This document shows, piece by piece, positions 17,032 through 27,900 of a DNA stretch of 64,000 bases; positions within the stretch are counted from its first letter, which is position 1; each line of letters opens with the position of its first letter. The stretch is taken from positions 1-64,000 of the forward strand of contig JAHAYL010000035.1 of the NCBI GenBank assembly GCA_018384065.1, in the 5' to 3' direction. Source of the stretch: Oxalobacter sp. (GTDB lineage: Bacteria > Pseudomonadota > Gammaproteobacteria > Burkholderiales > Burkholderiaceae_D). A program made the position numbers and the translations under genes. The notes under the pieces were generated by a model, which made no database searches, was not told where the DNA came from, and was given only the letters and a program-made list of their open reading frames with translations.

Positions 17032-17940
17032 TCAGCGTCTGCCACCATGCCTGCCCCGGTGTCCACCATGGTGGTGTCCACCGCTAAAACTACCGTGACC
17101 GCCGTTGTATCCGCCATGATGGCGGCCGCCGAACATACCGCTTCTGTGGTGGGATTCTCCCTGATGCCCCCCGCCGAACAGTCCACCACGGGAGCCATGC
17201 CGGTTGTCGCGGTCATGACCTCTTCCGCCAAAAAGCCCGTCCTGACGGTTTCGGTTCCTGCTGTGTCTGTCACCGTCAAAGATACCATCTTGATGGCTGC
17301 TGTCGACCTGTCTGTAACCGGAAGGACCTTCTGCGCGTCGGTTGTTATGTTTGAAAGAGCTATCCTGCCGGTTATCGGTGTCATAACCCGAATGACCACG
17401 GTCTCTGATTCTGCCAGAGAAACCGCTGTTCCGGTCTTCCCCATCCTCAGTCCTTATCCTGGGATGTTCATGGTTTTCTTTGCGCTCTGGTCTGCCGATC
17501 ATGCCTTCATGGTGATTTTCCTGAGAGGTATCAAATCTGCCCTGACGCCCTTCAGGTCTACCACGTCTGTCTGGTCTGCCGATGATGCCGCTGTGACCAT
17601 CATGGTTTTCCATATCTGACCGTCCCATCCGGTCACGCGGGCCATCAGGATAGCCCATACGATGTCTTGGACCTTCATAATAACCCTCCCCCTGTTCTGG
17701 ATAGGGCTGCGGTCTGTGTCGATAGCCATAATCTGGGCGGGGAGGAGGATTGCCATAACCGTCATCGCCATAGCCATAACTGTCATAGTAACCATCATCG
17801 CTGCTGCCGTTTCCCAGCATGTCATTGATATCCTGAAGGATCTGGATGGTGTCCAAGACGGTTCCTATACTGCCGGACTGGGCGTAGGTCTGGGTGCTGA
17901 TTGCAAAGACACCTAACAAGGCAATGGTGAGCTTTTTCAT
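17032..17940 (-). CDS. Exported Gly/Arg/His-rich low-complexity protein
   Basis: MKKLTIALLGVFAISTQTYA signal peptide then GGRHHGGYNGGHGSFSGGHHHGGHRGRHGGRR. Confidence 0.65.
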   Translation of the reverse strand: MKKLTIALLGVFAISTQTYAQSGSIGTVLDTIQILQDINDMLGNGSSDDGYYDSYGYGDDGYGNPPPRPDYGYRHRPQPYPEQGEGYYEGPRHRMGYPDGPRDRMGRSDMENHDGHSGIIGRPDRRGRPEGRQGRFDTSQENHHEGMIGRPERKENHEHPRIRTEDGEDRNSGFSGRIRDRGHSGYDTDNRQDSSFKHNNRRAEGPSGYRQVDSSHQDGIFDGDRHSRNRNRQDGLFGGRGHDRDNRHGSRGGLFGGGHQGESHHRSGMFGGRHHGGYNGGHGSFSGGHHHGGHRGRHGGRR

Positions 17941-18100
17941 TTGAGTCTTGCAGATTGGTTTCCAAATGAACCGCATTCAGCCTGTCGAGGACGATGCGGA
18001 GATTACTATGGATTGATAAGACCATTATAACTGCATGGCAGGATCAGGGCTTAAAACTGTTGTATATGCCGATGCCTGCTTTCCGTGGTTTTAAAAAATG

Positions 18101-18125
18101 AAAGTCCCGCTTGTGCGGGACTTTT
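18101..18125. terminator. Rho-independent (possibly bidirectional) terminator
   Basis: aaagtcccgc-ttgt-gcgggacttt stem, T-rich. Confidence 0.85.
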
Positions 18126-18159
18126 CAAAGGAGAGTAGTTTGGCAATTCAAGGTTTCTG

Positions 18160-18429
18160 TCAGTCTGCAAGGATGACCGCTGCTGTGACGATGGCACCTC
18201 CGACAATGACGGCTTCGGCTACACCGCCGCCATGATGGTGTTCATGGTATTCCACATGATGGCGCGGTGGCGGTGGCATATGGTGGTGCCTATGGTGATG
18301 ATGTGGGCCATGATGCCTCATGACATGGTGCGGATGGTGACCATGTGGATGACGAGGACCATGGAAATCATGGGCGAATGGTGCAGACATGACAGCCATT
18401 CCCAGCAATGCGGCAATCAGTTTTTTCAT
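18160..18429 (-). CDS. Exported histidine-rich small protein (about 23 His in 89 aa)
   Basis: MKKLIAALLGMAVMSAPFA signal then HGHHPHHVMRHHGPHHHHRHHH; hydrophobic C-terminal segment. Confidence 0.75.
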   Translation of the reverse strand: MKKLIAALLGMAVMSAPFAHDFHGPRHPHGHHPHHVMRHHGPHHHHRHHHMPPPPRHHVEYHEHHHGGGVAEAVIVGGAIVTAAVILAD

Positions 18430-18666
18430 GGTAGCCTCCTGTAATATCAGTTGGTTTTTATGTTTTTCTTTGTAGCTGTTGGGACCATCTTATCGGTTTG
18501 CTCAAGGAAAATCATGCAGCTGTTTCAGTGTTTTACTTTTCTTACATTTTGAAATGGGCGTTCCTGCCACGAGGCGGGATTTTACCGTTTTACGTTTTTG
18601 GAATAGCGGTTGTATAATGCGGCGGGGATAGGTTCCCAATCAATCCTGAAGCATTGGAATGGAAGA

Positions 18667-19083
18667 ATGATGAAGAAACTGTTGGCTTATACGGCAATCC
18701 CTGTATTGGCATTTCTGCTGACTGCATGCGGGGGTGGGAAGAAACCTGAAACCGTCAAGACTACGCCTGAGGAAATCCTGAAGGCCTATCAGGCAGGGAC
18801 TGCTGCCGGCGATAAGAAATTCAAGGGGATTAAAGTCGAGGTCACGGGGACAGTCGGGGAAACCGATCAGGATCTCAATGGTGTGCCATTCATGACGTTT
18901 GCATTGGACAACGAAGTCCTGCCGGTTTTCAATTTCAAGAAGGAACAGGTTAAGGCTGTCGCTTCACTGAAAGCAGGGGACAAAGTGACATTGGCCTGTG
19001 TCGGGGCAGGTGAACTGGTCAGGACACCGACTTTCAAGGACTGCGAGGTTATGGGAGGGGCGTCTGCTGGTGGTAAGAAATGA
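18667..19083 (+). CDS. Lipoprotein with OB-fold (tRNA_anti-like)-type domain
   Basis: Lipobox LLTAC; KGIKVEVTGTVGETDQDLNG...VTLACVGAG. Confidence 0.75.
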   Translation: MMKKLLAYTAIPVLAFLLTACGGGKKPETVKTTPEEILKAYQAGTAAGDKKFKGIKVEVTGTVGETDQDLNGVPFMTFALDNEVLPVFNFKKEQVKAVASLKAGDKVTLACVGAGELVRTPTFKDCEVMGGASAGGKK

Positions 19084-19132
19084 TACGGGCTGCCCCAGTA
19101 TATCAGTAGCTGTAAGGGTGTTATAAATAAGT

Positions 19133-19160
19133 AAAGGCGGAATCGAACGGTTCCGCCTTT
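19133..19160 (+). terminator. Rho-independent terminator
   Basis: aaaggcggaa-tcgaacgg-ttccgccttt stem. Confidence 0.8.
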
Positions 19161-19731
19161 CAGTTTGAAATTACCAGGATAAATATGATGGTGCAGTCAT
19201 CCATCTGCTGTTGTCCGCACTGATGGGGAACAGTGTTTGTCTGGACAACTGCAGAATAGATTCCTGTCAACGACAGTGCCGGACTTTCCCGACGGTCAAT
19301 CGATTCACATAGCAGGAAAGTTGGGGTTTCCTTCCTGATGGGGATATGCATCGACTGCAGAAGTTACACGCCACTTTCTGCTGGGCGCATGTCTTGTGCT
19401 GTCAAGCCAAAACAGATTTTGATTGGTCTTTCAGGCAAACCACCTGTGGAGCCAATTATATATGAGCGTTTAAAAAAAACTGTTGTTTTTTGCGACGCTG
19501 TCCCCTTTTTTTGCAAAAAATTCCCGTTGGTTTTTCAATATGTCCCTTTTTGTATAAAAAACAGTCAAGCAACTGGTGGTGTGGTGCTTCGCCTTTTTTG
19601 CGGTGTTGTTTCCTGTCTTGAAAAAGTCTGGTTTTCAGTCCAGAGTGCTTCCTTCATGGCAGCAGAAAGGGGACAGTGTGAAGGGCTTGACTTGGTGTTT
19701 TTTCCTTGTCCGGGGCGCAGTATGTAATATC

Positions 19732-20250
19732 ATGTCCAGGAATCTGGTTGGATATAGGCGGTTTATGGAAGAAACACTGGAACAATGGGTCAGGTCGAAG
19801 TTTGCGGACCGGAAAGACCATGCAGGGAAACCGTATTATGGTCATTGTGATTTTGTGGCGAATTTTGCACGGCAGTATGCCCGGGCTTTGGACCTGCCTG
19901 ACGCGGAGGTTGATATGGTTTATCAGGCAGGGTTGTGCCACGACCTGCTTGAGGATACTGATGTATCTGAAATGGAACTGTTGTCGAGGACCTCAACGGA
20001 TGTCCTGGAACTGGTGAAGGTACTGACGCATCAGCCATCTGATTCTTACGAGGCTTATTTTGAAAAGATACTGCCGGACCGTCTGGCGGTCATCGTCAAG
20101 TTGGCGGATACGACCCATAATGCGATGGTGACCCGGTTTGATGAGGCTGAACGTACAGAGGCCCTGAAAGATGATTGCCTGGCATATTCCCGCCGTCTGT
20201 TGCGTCTGCAGCACCGGATTATGGCTTGGTATGGCGGGCATATTTCCTGA
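19732..20250 (+). CDS. HD-domain phosphohydrolase (RelA/SpoT-HD-like)
   Basis: AGLCHDLLEDTDVSEMEL...VIVKLADTTHNAM (HD...D motifs). Confidence 0.8.
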   Translation: MSRNLVGYRRFMEETLEQWVRSKFADRKDHAGKPYYGHCDFVANFARQYARALDLPDAEVDMVYQAGLCHDLLEDTDVSEMELLSRTSTDVLELVKVLTHQPSDSYEAYFEKILPDRLAVIVKLADTTHNAMVTRFDEAERTEALKDDCLAYSRRLLRLQHRIMAWYGGHIS

Positions 20251-20391
20251 CTGGCTGTCGGGCAACGGTCAGGTGTTTTCGGAAATTCTTGTTTTTCAAG
20301 GGGTTGAGGTAGAATACGGTCTTGTCATTGCATATCATTTGACAGCAGACCGCAGAGGTTGATGGTTCCCGGCTGCTGCTGGTCTCAGTTT

Positions 20392-21381
20392 ATGGCTATG
20401 GATTTTGGAAAAATTTCGCTTTGCGCAGGTGTTTCCCTGCTGGTGGTTGCATTGTCTGGTTGCGGTGGTCAGAAGAGTGCGCCACAGGGAGGAAGCGGTT
20501 CTGGGAAGGTATTGACATCGCAGGACCTGATGATTATCGGGGATAAGGTCCTCAAAGACACATATCAGAAATTTGATGTCAAACGGCGTTGCTGGGTGAC
20601 TGAGAATGCAGACAATGTCAGCTTTTGCATGAAGCAGGCGTCCATCAATGTTGTGAATGATGGCAGCGGGCAGACAATCTATCTGCTCGCAACGGGTGGT
20701 GTCCTGCACCGTCAGGACAATGCGCCTGGCATTGCCGGTATGTTTGTGGTCAAGCCTGAGAATGACGGATACCGGGTGCTTGCCCAGTCCACACATACAC
20801 AGACCGGTCTGGCATCCCGTGTGCCAGAAGGCAGGTTTCTCCAATTGGGGGCATCTGTAGGTGGCTGGGTGTTCAACAGTCCTGAAATTGCCGGTAATCC
20901 AGACCGTACGTGGCATCTTTTTGGATTGGGCAAAGATGCGGTCCAGGATTTCGGTATGCTGAAGTTCCATTACCGCAGGGGGATGTTCGCGCTTTCTAGA
21001 CGCGCTGAGATCAATCTTGATGCAGATGCCTCAGACAGCAAAGCTGCATACTATCCATTGAATGTGACTATCGGCAGTACCCGGGCGGGTAAGGCATCGG
21101 TGCAGAAGAAGTATGTCCTGACATTCGATGCGGGTACAGGACAGTATGTGCCGCCGAAAGATTGGCCGGCTGAAAGGAGACCGGTTGACGCATCAACCCA
21201 GGGCGGTCCATCATCTTCTTCCCAATCCCAGCCGTCTCAATCAGTGGCTGCTTCAGAGCCCGTTGAGCAGAAGGCTGCTGATGCCAAGCCGGCAGAAATC
21301 AAGAAGGCTGTCCAGAAACCAGCTGAACCGAAAAAGGTTCCTGAACCTGAGAAACGGGGAGAGAACAGCACCGGCAAATGA
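20392..21381 (+). CDS. Lipoprotein, paralog of the next gene
   Basis: Lipobox VVALSGCGG; shares CW...CMKxAS and YLLATG...GMF.VKPEN...YGW patterns with 21422..22231. Confidence 0.8.
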   Translation: MAMDFGKISLCAGVSLLVVALSGCGGQKSAPQGGSGSGKVLTSQDLMIIGDKVLKDTYQKFDVKRRCWVTENADNVSFCMKQASINVVNDGSGQTIYLLATGGVLHRQDNAPGIAGMFVVKPENDGYRVLAQSTHTQTGLASRVPEGRFLQLGASVGGWVFNSPEIAGNPDRTWHLFGLGKDAVQDFGMLKFHYRRGMFALSRRAEINLDADASDSKAAYYPLNVTIGSTRAGKASVQKKYVLTFDAGTGQYVPPKDWPAERRPVDASTQGGPSSSSQSQPSQSVAASEPVEQKAADAKPAEIKKAVQKPAEPKKVPEPEKRGENSTGK

Positions 21382-21421
21382 GGGATACCTTTTTGTCCGG
21401 TGGAAGATAGGAGTCTAAGAC

Positions 21422-22231
21422 ATGGAAAACAGACGTATTCTTGGATGGGTAGCCATTCCTGTCCTGGCGTTGGCATTGGCAGCTTGCGGTCAGAAGGATG
21501 GAAAACCTGCAGAACCGAAGCCCCAAGGTGCCAAGCTGTCCAAGCAGGAACTGTCGGATTTAGGGGCAAAAGTCCTGAAGAACACCTACAAGAAATATGA
21601 TGATAAAAAGGCCTGCTGGCTCGCCCAGGGGGCAGATAATAAGACCAGCTACTGCATGAAAGTCGCTTCCGTTGAGTCGGTGATGACCGATGAAGGGGAA
21701 AAGGTCTATCTGCTGGCGACCGGTGAGAAAGTGGATGGTGAGAAGGCTGAAAAGGCGAAGGGCATGGTCGGTATGTTTGCCGTCAAGCCTGAAAACGGCG
21801 AATATAAAGTCATTGCCCAAGCACAACATGCAGAGGTCCCGGATGACACGCCAGAGGGGGCGTTTGTCCAATTAGGCAAGAATGTCTATGGTTGGAAGAT
21901 TGAGAAGAATACTTCTGAACAAGGACAGAATATCGGTGGCGTGGCTTTTTATGGTGTCCAGAATGACCAGGTCAAGGATATGGGCAGTGTGCAGACTGTC
22001 TATGATGACACGGCTGCTGCAGAACCTGATGCCAAGGTGAGCCGGGTCACAAAGCTTGAAGGCAAGGTTGAAGTCGATAAGACCGATGAGAGCGCAGAAC
22101 ATTATCCATTGACCGTGACGGTCAGTGGGGAAATGGATGGCAAGAAACTTTCACCCAGGAAATACGCCATCAAGTTCAGCTCCCAGCAGGGACAATACGT
22201 TCCACCGAAAGATTATCCGATTGTTGAGTGA
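21422..22231 (+). CDS. Lipoprotein, tandem paralog
   Basis: Lipobox LALAACGQ; alignable to the upstream lipoprotein. Confidence 0.8.
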   Translation: MENRRILGWVAIPVLALALAACGQKDGKPAEPKPQGAKLSKQELSDLGAKVLKNTYKKYDDKKACWLAQGADNKTSYCMKVASVESVMTDEGEKVYLLATGEKVDGEKAEKAKGMVGMFAVKPENGEYKVIAQAQHAEVPDDTPEGAFVQLGKNVYGWKIEKNTSEQGQNIGGVAFYGVQNDQVKDMGSVQTVYDDTAAAEPDAKVSRVTKLEGKVEVDKTDESAEHYPLTVTVSGEMDGKKLSPRKYAIKFSSQQGQYVPPKDYPIVE

Positions 22232-22256
22232 GGCAACTGGTATCTCAGGGCAATGG

Positions 22257-22283
22257 AAGGGCCATGCGTGGCCCTTTCCTGTT
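22257..22283 (+). terminator. Rho-independent terminator
   Basis: aagggcca-tgcg-tggccctt stem followed by tcctgtttt. Confidence 0.65.
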
Positions 22284-22294
22284 TTCTGGATGGG

Positions 22295-23269
22295 TCAGTC
22301 TTGCCCTTCCTTGAGGTCAGGATTGACGTTGCCGGCTTCAATCTGTTTCTGATGATGCCAGAGCTGCCATGAATTGATGATGTTCTGCCAGACAACGTAG
22401 GAACCGATGCCGATTGCGGAGACCGGTGTCATATAGGTGTGGGCAAGCCAGATGGCAAAGACGGTGTTTTTCTGTCCAAGTGCTTGGCCTCCAGTAATCC
22501 GCATATGCCATCTGTCGCCGGTCAGTTTCCCGATACTGAACTGCAGGCAGCAGATGGCAAGTGCTGCCGCAGCAATCCACAGTTGCAGGACCAGGTTGTC
22601 ATGATTTTGGATGATGGTGGCAATGATCCGCCCCATCAGGATGGTGATGGTGATTGCCCACAGGTAAAAAGCCAGGTCAGGGAATGCTGATATCCGGCTG
22701 TTCAGTCTGGGCAGGAACCGTCTGACCAGCATGGCTGCCAAGAAGGGGCAGATCAGCAGTGGGAACACTTTCTGCATGATGGTCAGCACGGCGTACCAGT
22801 AACCGATTTCGTCGCCCAGTGGATGGATGACAGGGAACAGGGCAGGGGCAGTGATGGCGCAGCCGATATTGCTGATCAGGGTGAAACTGGTCAGGGAGGC
22901 AGCACTGCCGCCCAGTTTATCGGTGATGACGGCTGCTGATGTCGCTGTGGGTGCCATAACACAGATGATGGCGCCTTCAGCAACCAGGACATTGAAATCA
23001 TGCAATGCGTAATAAACACCGATGGCACCGGCAATCTGGATGCACAGCAGGATCAGATGCAGGATGGTGATCCGGATGTCTGACAGCGTGACTTTGCAGA
23101 ACGTGACTGTCAGCATGGCGAAAATCAGGTAGGGCAGCAGGCTGGATAGATGTTGGAAAAATGGGTATCCGATACCACCTGCCACCATGGCGATGGGCAA
23201 TGTCCAGTTCCTGAGGATTCGGATGGCAGATGGCAGCATTTTCAGTGGATGCCCCTTTACTGCTGTCAT
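22295..23269 (-). CDS. Bile acid:sodium symporter-like (BASS) transporter
   Basis: Hydrophobic, MAPTATSAAVITDKLGGSAASLTSFTLISN, GGQALGQKNTVFAIWLA; start chosen at 23269 (MTAVKGH), longer ORF possible. Confidence 0.75.
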   Translation of the reverse strand: MTAVKGHPLKMLPSAIRILRNWTLPIAMVAGGIGYPFFQHLSSLLPYLIFAMLTVTFCKVTLSDIRITILHLILLCIQIAGAIGVYYALHDFNVLVAEGAIICVMAPTATSAAVITDKLGGSAASLTSFTLISNIGCAITAPALFPVIHPLGDEIGYWYAVLTIMQKVFPLLICPFLAAMLVRRFLPRLNSRISAFPDLAFYLWAITITILMGRIIATIIQNHDNLVLQLWIAAAALAICCLQFSIGKLTGDRWHMRITGGQALGQKNTVFAIWLAHTYMTPVSAIGIGSYVVWQNIINSWQLWHHQKQIEAGNVNPDLKEGQD

Positions 23270-23480
23270 ATCCGGATGGGTGATTGATATTGCAGCAGAG
23301 GCAATGGGTTTTGGGTGGCGCCCATTATATACCCCAAGAAACAGCTGCCGGTGATTTGACCTGCTTGATGTACGGCAAGGCAGGTTGATATCGGATGTCG
23401 TAAAATACAAAACTGGATTGTTATCCACTGTTTTTTACGGTTGGATGGCAAGGTAGGTTTGTTTTGATGGAAGTTATTGG

Positions 23481-24890
23481 TTGTCAGGTATGTCTGATTT
23501 ACAAGCTGCAGAAAAGGATTCAGGCGGTTTCAGTCAGTTTGGGCTGTCTTCAGAAATATTGAAAGCATTGGCGGATCTGGGGTACAAGACCCCGACACCC
23601 ATCCAATCCAAGGCGATTCCCCATGTGCTGGAGGGAAAGGATGTCATGGGTGCTGCCCAGACAGGCACAGGCAAGACAGCAGGCTATTCCCTGCCTGTGC
23701 TGCAGTCGCTTCTGTATTTTGCCAACAGCAGTGTGTCGCCTGCCCGTCATCCTGTCCGGATGCTGGTGCTTGTCCCGACCCGGGAATTGGCAGACCAAGT
23801 CTATGAAGATATCAAGAGCTATACCAAGTACACAACCCTGCGGGTGGCTGTGGTGTTCGGGGGGATTGATATGTCAACCCAGACGGGGGTATTGCGGGCT
23901 GGCTGTGAGGTGCTTATCGCCACACCGGGACGTCTGCTTGACCATGTCCAGCAGAAGAATGTCAGCCTGAACCAGACTCAGGTGCTGGTCCTTGATGAGG
24001 CTGACCGGATGCTGGATATGGGGTTTATGCCGGATATCCAGCGGATTGTGAACCTGTTGCCTAAACAACGCCAGAACCTGCTGTTTTCCGCAACGTTCAC
24101 TGATGAAATCCGCAAGTTGGCGAAGAAGTTCTTGGTTGATCCGGTTTCAGTTGAGGTTGCCCGGAAAAACGCGACTGCCGATACCGTCCAGCAGATTGTC
24201 TATCATGTGGATGATGAGGACAAAGGGGCATTGGTTGAATTCCTGATCCAGATGCATCCGAATGAACAGACCTTGGTTTTCACGAATACGAAACTGGGTG
24301 CATCCCGCCTTGCCCGTTGGCTGGAACGCAAGGGTATCAAGGCTTCAGCCATCCACGGTGACCGGACGCAGCAGGAACGGATGGCGGTGTTGGAATCTTT
24401 CCGGAATGGGGAAGTGAATGTCCTGGTGGCGACGGATGTGGCAGCCCGGGGGTTGCACATCGAAGACCTGCCGTTAGTCATCAATTTTGAGCTGCCTTAT
24501 GTCGCTGAGGATTATGTCCACCGTATCGGCAGGACTGGCCGGGCAGGGGCGCTGGGAACGGCTGTTTCCCTCTATACCGAAAAGGATGCGAAACTGCTGG
24601 CGGAAATCGAGAAACTGACGAAGAAGAAACTGTCACCTATTTTCCCAGAGGGATTCAATCCAGGGAGATATGCCGTCAGGGCGGGCCGTGCCGGGCGTTA
24701 TGAACGGCCGGAACTAAGTCCTTATTATTCTGTCGGGATGAAAAGGAAGAAATCTGAAGATCCCTGGTTTGACCGTCCTTATGTACCAGAAGCTGTCACT
24801 GAAGGTGAAAAGAAGGAATCCCCTGTGGTCAAGCCCAAGGAAAAACCGTTGGCGTTCCTGTTGGGGGGCGGTCCTAAAAAGGGCAGCTGA
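23481..24890 (+). CDS. rhlE: DEAD-box RNA helicase, RhlE-type
   Basis: AAQTGTGKTAGY, VLDEADRMLDMGF, SATF, HRIGRTGRAG. Confidence 0.9.
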   Translation: MSGMSDLQAAEKDSGGFSQFGLSSEILKALADLGYKTPTPIQSKAIPHVLEGKDVMGAAQTGTGKTAGYSLPVLQSLLYFANSSVSPARHPVRMLVLVPTRELADQVYEDIKSYTKYTTLRVAVVFGGIDMSTQTGVLRAGCEVLIATPGRLLDHVQQKNVSLNQTQVLVLDEADRMLDMGFMPDIQRIVNLLPKQRQNLLFSATFTDEIRKLAKKFLVDPVSVEVARKNATADTVQQIVYHVDDEDKGALVEFLIQMHPNEQTLVFTNTKLGASRLARWLERKGIKASAIHGDRTQQERMAVLESFRNGEVNVLVATDVAARGLHIEDLPLVINFELPYVAEDYVHRIGRTGRAGALGTAVSLYTEKDAKLLAEIEKLTKKKLSPIFPEGFNPGRYAVRAGRAGRYERPELSPYYSVGMKRKKSEDPWFDRPYVPEAVTEGEKKESPVVKPKEKPLAFLLGGGPKKGS

Positions 24891-24939
24891 TTTTGTGGGA
24901 AGAAGGGTGTGCTGTATGCCAGGACAGATGGGATAAGCC

Positions 24940-27900
24940 ATGACTGATCCAAGATTTGTGCATTTACGTCTGCATTCGGAGTATTCGATTGTTGATGGGC
25001 TTGTGCGCATCGATGAAATCGTCGATGCCGCTGCCGGGGATACCCAGCCGGCTATGGCATTGACGGATTTATCCAATCTGTTCGGACTGATCAAGTTCTA
25101 CAAAGCTGCCCGTAAAAAGGGCATCAAACCGATAGCTGGATGCGATGTCTGGATCACCAATGATGCTGACCGGGAGAAACCTTCACGTCTGTTGCTGCTT
25201 GTCAGGACTAACCAGGGGTATCACAACCTCTGTGAACTGCTGACCAAGGCGTGGCTGGAAAACCAATATAAGGGAAGGGCGGAAATCCGTCGTGAATGGC
25301 TGGCTGACCTGAAGCAGACGGCTGGGGATACCGGTCTGATTGCGTTGTCCGGTGCGATGATGGGGGATATCGGCCAGGCATTGGAAGTCGGGAATCCTGA
25401 CACGGCGGAAAACAATGCCCGCCAATGGATGGATATCTTCCCGGGCGCTTTCTATCTTGAGGTTCAGCGTTCAGGGCACTCGCGGGAAGAAACCTATATC
25501 CATCAAGTGAAAGGTCTTGCCCAGAAAACGGGCTTGCCGGTTGTTGCGACACACCCTGTCCAGTTCCTTTCTGCTGAACAGTTCCGTGCCCATGAAGCCC
25601 GCATCTGTATCGCCGAAGGTGAGATACTGGCGAATGAGAAGCGTCCACACCTGTTCAACGAAAGCCAGTGTTTCCTGACGCAGGAACAGATGGTTGAGCT
25701 GTTTGCCGATATGCCGGAGGCTTTGCAGAACTCGGTTGAGATTGCGAAACGCTGTTCCCTGACACTTGTGCTCGGTGAGCATAAACTGCCCCAGTTCCCG
25801 ACGCCACCCGGGATGTCACTGGGCGACTTTATGGCACAGCAGGCACGGGAAGGGCTTGAGAAGCGGCTGGTGGAGCTCTTCCCGGATGAGGCTGAACGCC
25901 AGGCAAAACGCAAGGTTTATGACGAACGTCTTGCCTATGAAATCGATGTCATCGTCAAGATGGATTTCCCAGGGTATTTCCTCATCGTGGCGGACTTTAT
26001 CCAGTGGGCAAAGAACAATGGTGTGCCAGTGGGGCCTGGACGCGGTTCCGGTGCGGGTTCACTGGTTGCTTATTCCCTGCTGATCACCAACCTTGACCCT
26101 ATCCGTTACAACCTGCTGTTTGAACGTTTCCTGAATCCAGAACGTGTTTCCATGCCTGACTTCGATATCGACTTCTGCCAGCATGGACGGGACAAGGTCA
26201 TCCAGTATGTCAAGGACCGTTATGGGCATGATGCGGTTTCCCAGATTGCGACATTCGGTACGATGGCGGCAAAGGCGGCAGTCCGTGATGTCGGCAGGGT
26301 GCTGGACTTGGGCTATGGTTTCTGCGATGGGATTTCCAAGCTGATTCCTTTCAAACCCGGCAAACAGGTCACAATCAAGGATGCGCTGAAAGAAGAGCCG
26401 CAGCTGGCGGAGCGTGAAAAGAATGAAGAAGAAGTCCATGAACTGCTGGGACTGGCGGAACAGGTCGAAGGCATCACGCGCAATGTCGGCATGCATGCCG
26501 GCGGTGTGCTGATTGCACCAGGCAAACTGACGGATTTCTGCCCGCTCTATACCCAGGGTGGGGATGCAGGCGTGGTTTCCCATTATGACAAGAAAGATGT
26601 CGAGGAAATCGGCCTGGTCAAGTTCGACTTCCTGGGATTGACCACCTTGACCATCCTTGACCTGGCTGTACGTTATATCCGGGAATATGACCTAGGCATG
26701 GCGGATTTCTCCTTGGATGATATCCCGTTGGATGACAAGCCGACATTCAAGCTGTTGACAGATGCCAAGACGGTTTCTGTGTTCCAGCTGGAAAGCCGGG
26801 GCATGCAGGGGATGCTGAAAGATGCGAAGCCAGACCGTTTTGAGGACATCATTGCGCTGGTGGCATTGTACCGTCCCGGTCCGATGGAACTCATCCCTGA
26901 TTATTGCCGCCGCAAGCATGGTGAGGCTTTCGAATATCCTGATGAGCGGACGAAAGGCATCCTGGAAGAGACCTATGGCATCATGATCTATCAGGAACAG
27001 GTCATGCAGATGGCGCAGATTATCGGAGGGTACACGCTGGGGGGTGCTGACCTGCTGCGCCGTGCGATGGGGAAGAAGGATCCCGAAGCCATGGCAAAAC
27101 ACCGCCAGGTTTTCAAGGACGGTGCAGCCAAGAACAATGTATCGGAAGCCAAGGCGGATGAAATCTTTGACCTGATGGAAAAATTTGCGGGCTATGGGTT
27201 CAACAAGTCCCATGCAACGGCCTATGCATTGCTTTCCTACCAGACGGCTTTCCTGAAATGCCATCATCCAGCCGCTTTCATGGCGGCGAATATGTCGCTG
27301 GCGATGGATGATACCGACAAGGTCTATACGATGGTGCAGGATGCCCAGGATGTCTGCGGGCTGACCATCCTGCCACCAGATATCAATGAATCTGTCTATT
27401 ATTTCCGTCCAGTGCGTTCCCCGAAGGACAAGGAAGGCGATACCGCTTCCCAGATACGTTATGGACTAGGGGCAGTCAAGGGAACCGGGGAAAGTGCGGT
27501 TCAGGCGATTGTCGATGGCAGGGCATCTGAACCTTATAAAGACTTGTTCGATTTCTGCGCACGTGTTGACCGTCACCAGGTCAACCGCCGCACGATTGAA
27601 GCCTTGGTCTGTGCTGGTGCATTTGATTCATTGGGACAGGACCGGGGTGTTTTACTGGCTTCTGTCGGTGTGGCAATCGAGGCAGCGGAACAGATGGCTG
27701 CATCTGCCAATCAGGCAAGCCTGTTCGGTGATGAGGAGACGGTGCAGGCTGCAGTCGAATATGCCGATGTGCCCGCTTGGGGCAACAAACAGCGTCTCCA
27801 GGAAGAAAAGGCGGTGCTGGGGTTCTGTCTGACGGGGCATTTCTTTGATTCTTATGCAAATGAAGCGAAGCTTTATGCCCGTTCCCGTCTGAATGCACTC

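Noticed and set aside
19338-19727. 129 aa + strand ORF upstream of the HD-domain gene
   Set aside because: No domain, atypical composition, no RBS; likely non-coding or decayed sequence.
20335-20970. 211 aa minus-strand ORF
   Set aside because: Antisense to a convincing lipoprotein gene.
26059-27267. Long minus-strand ORFs (26059..26583, 26692..27267)
   Set aside because: Antisense to dnaE.
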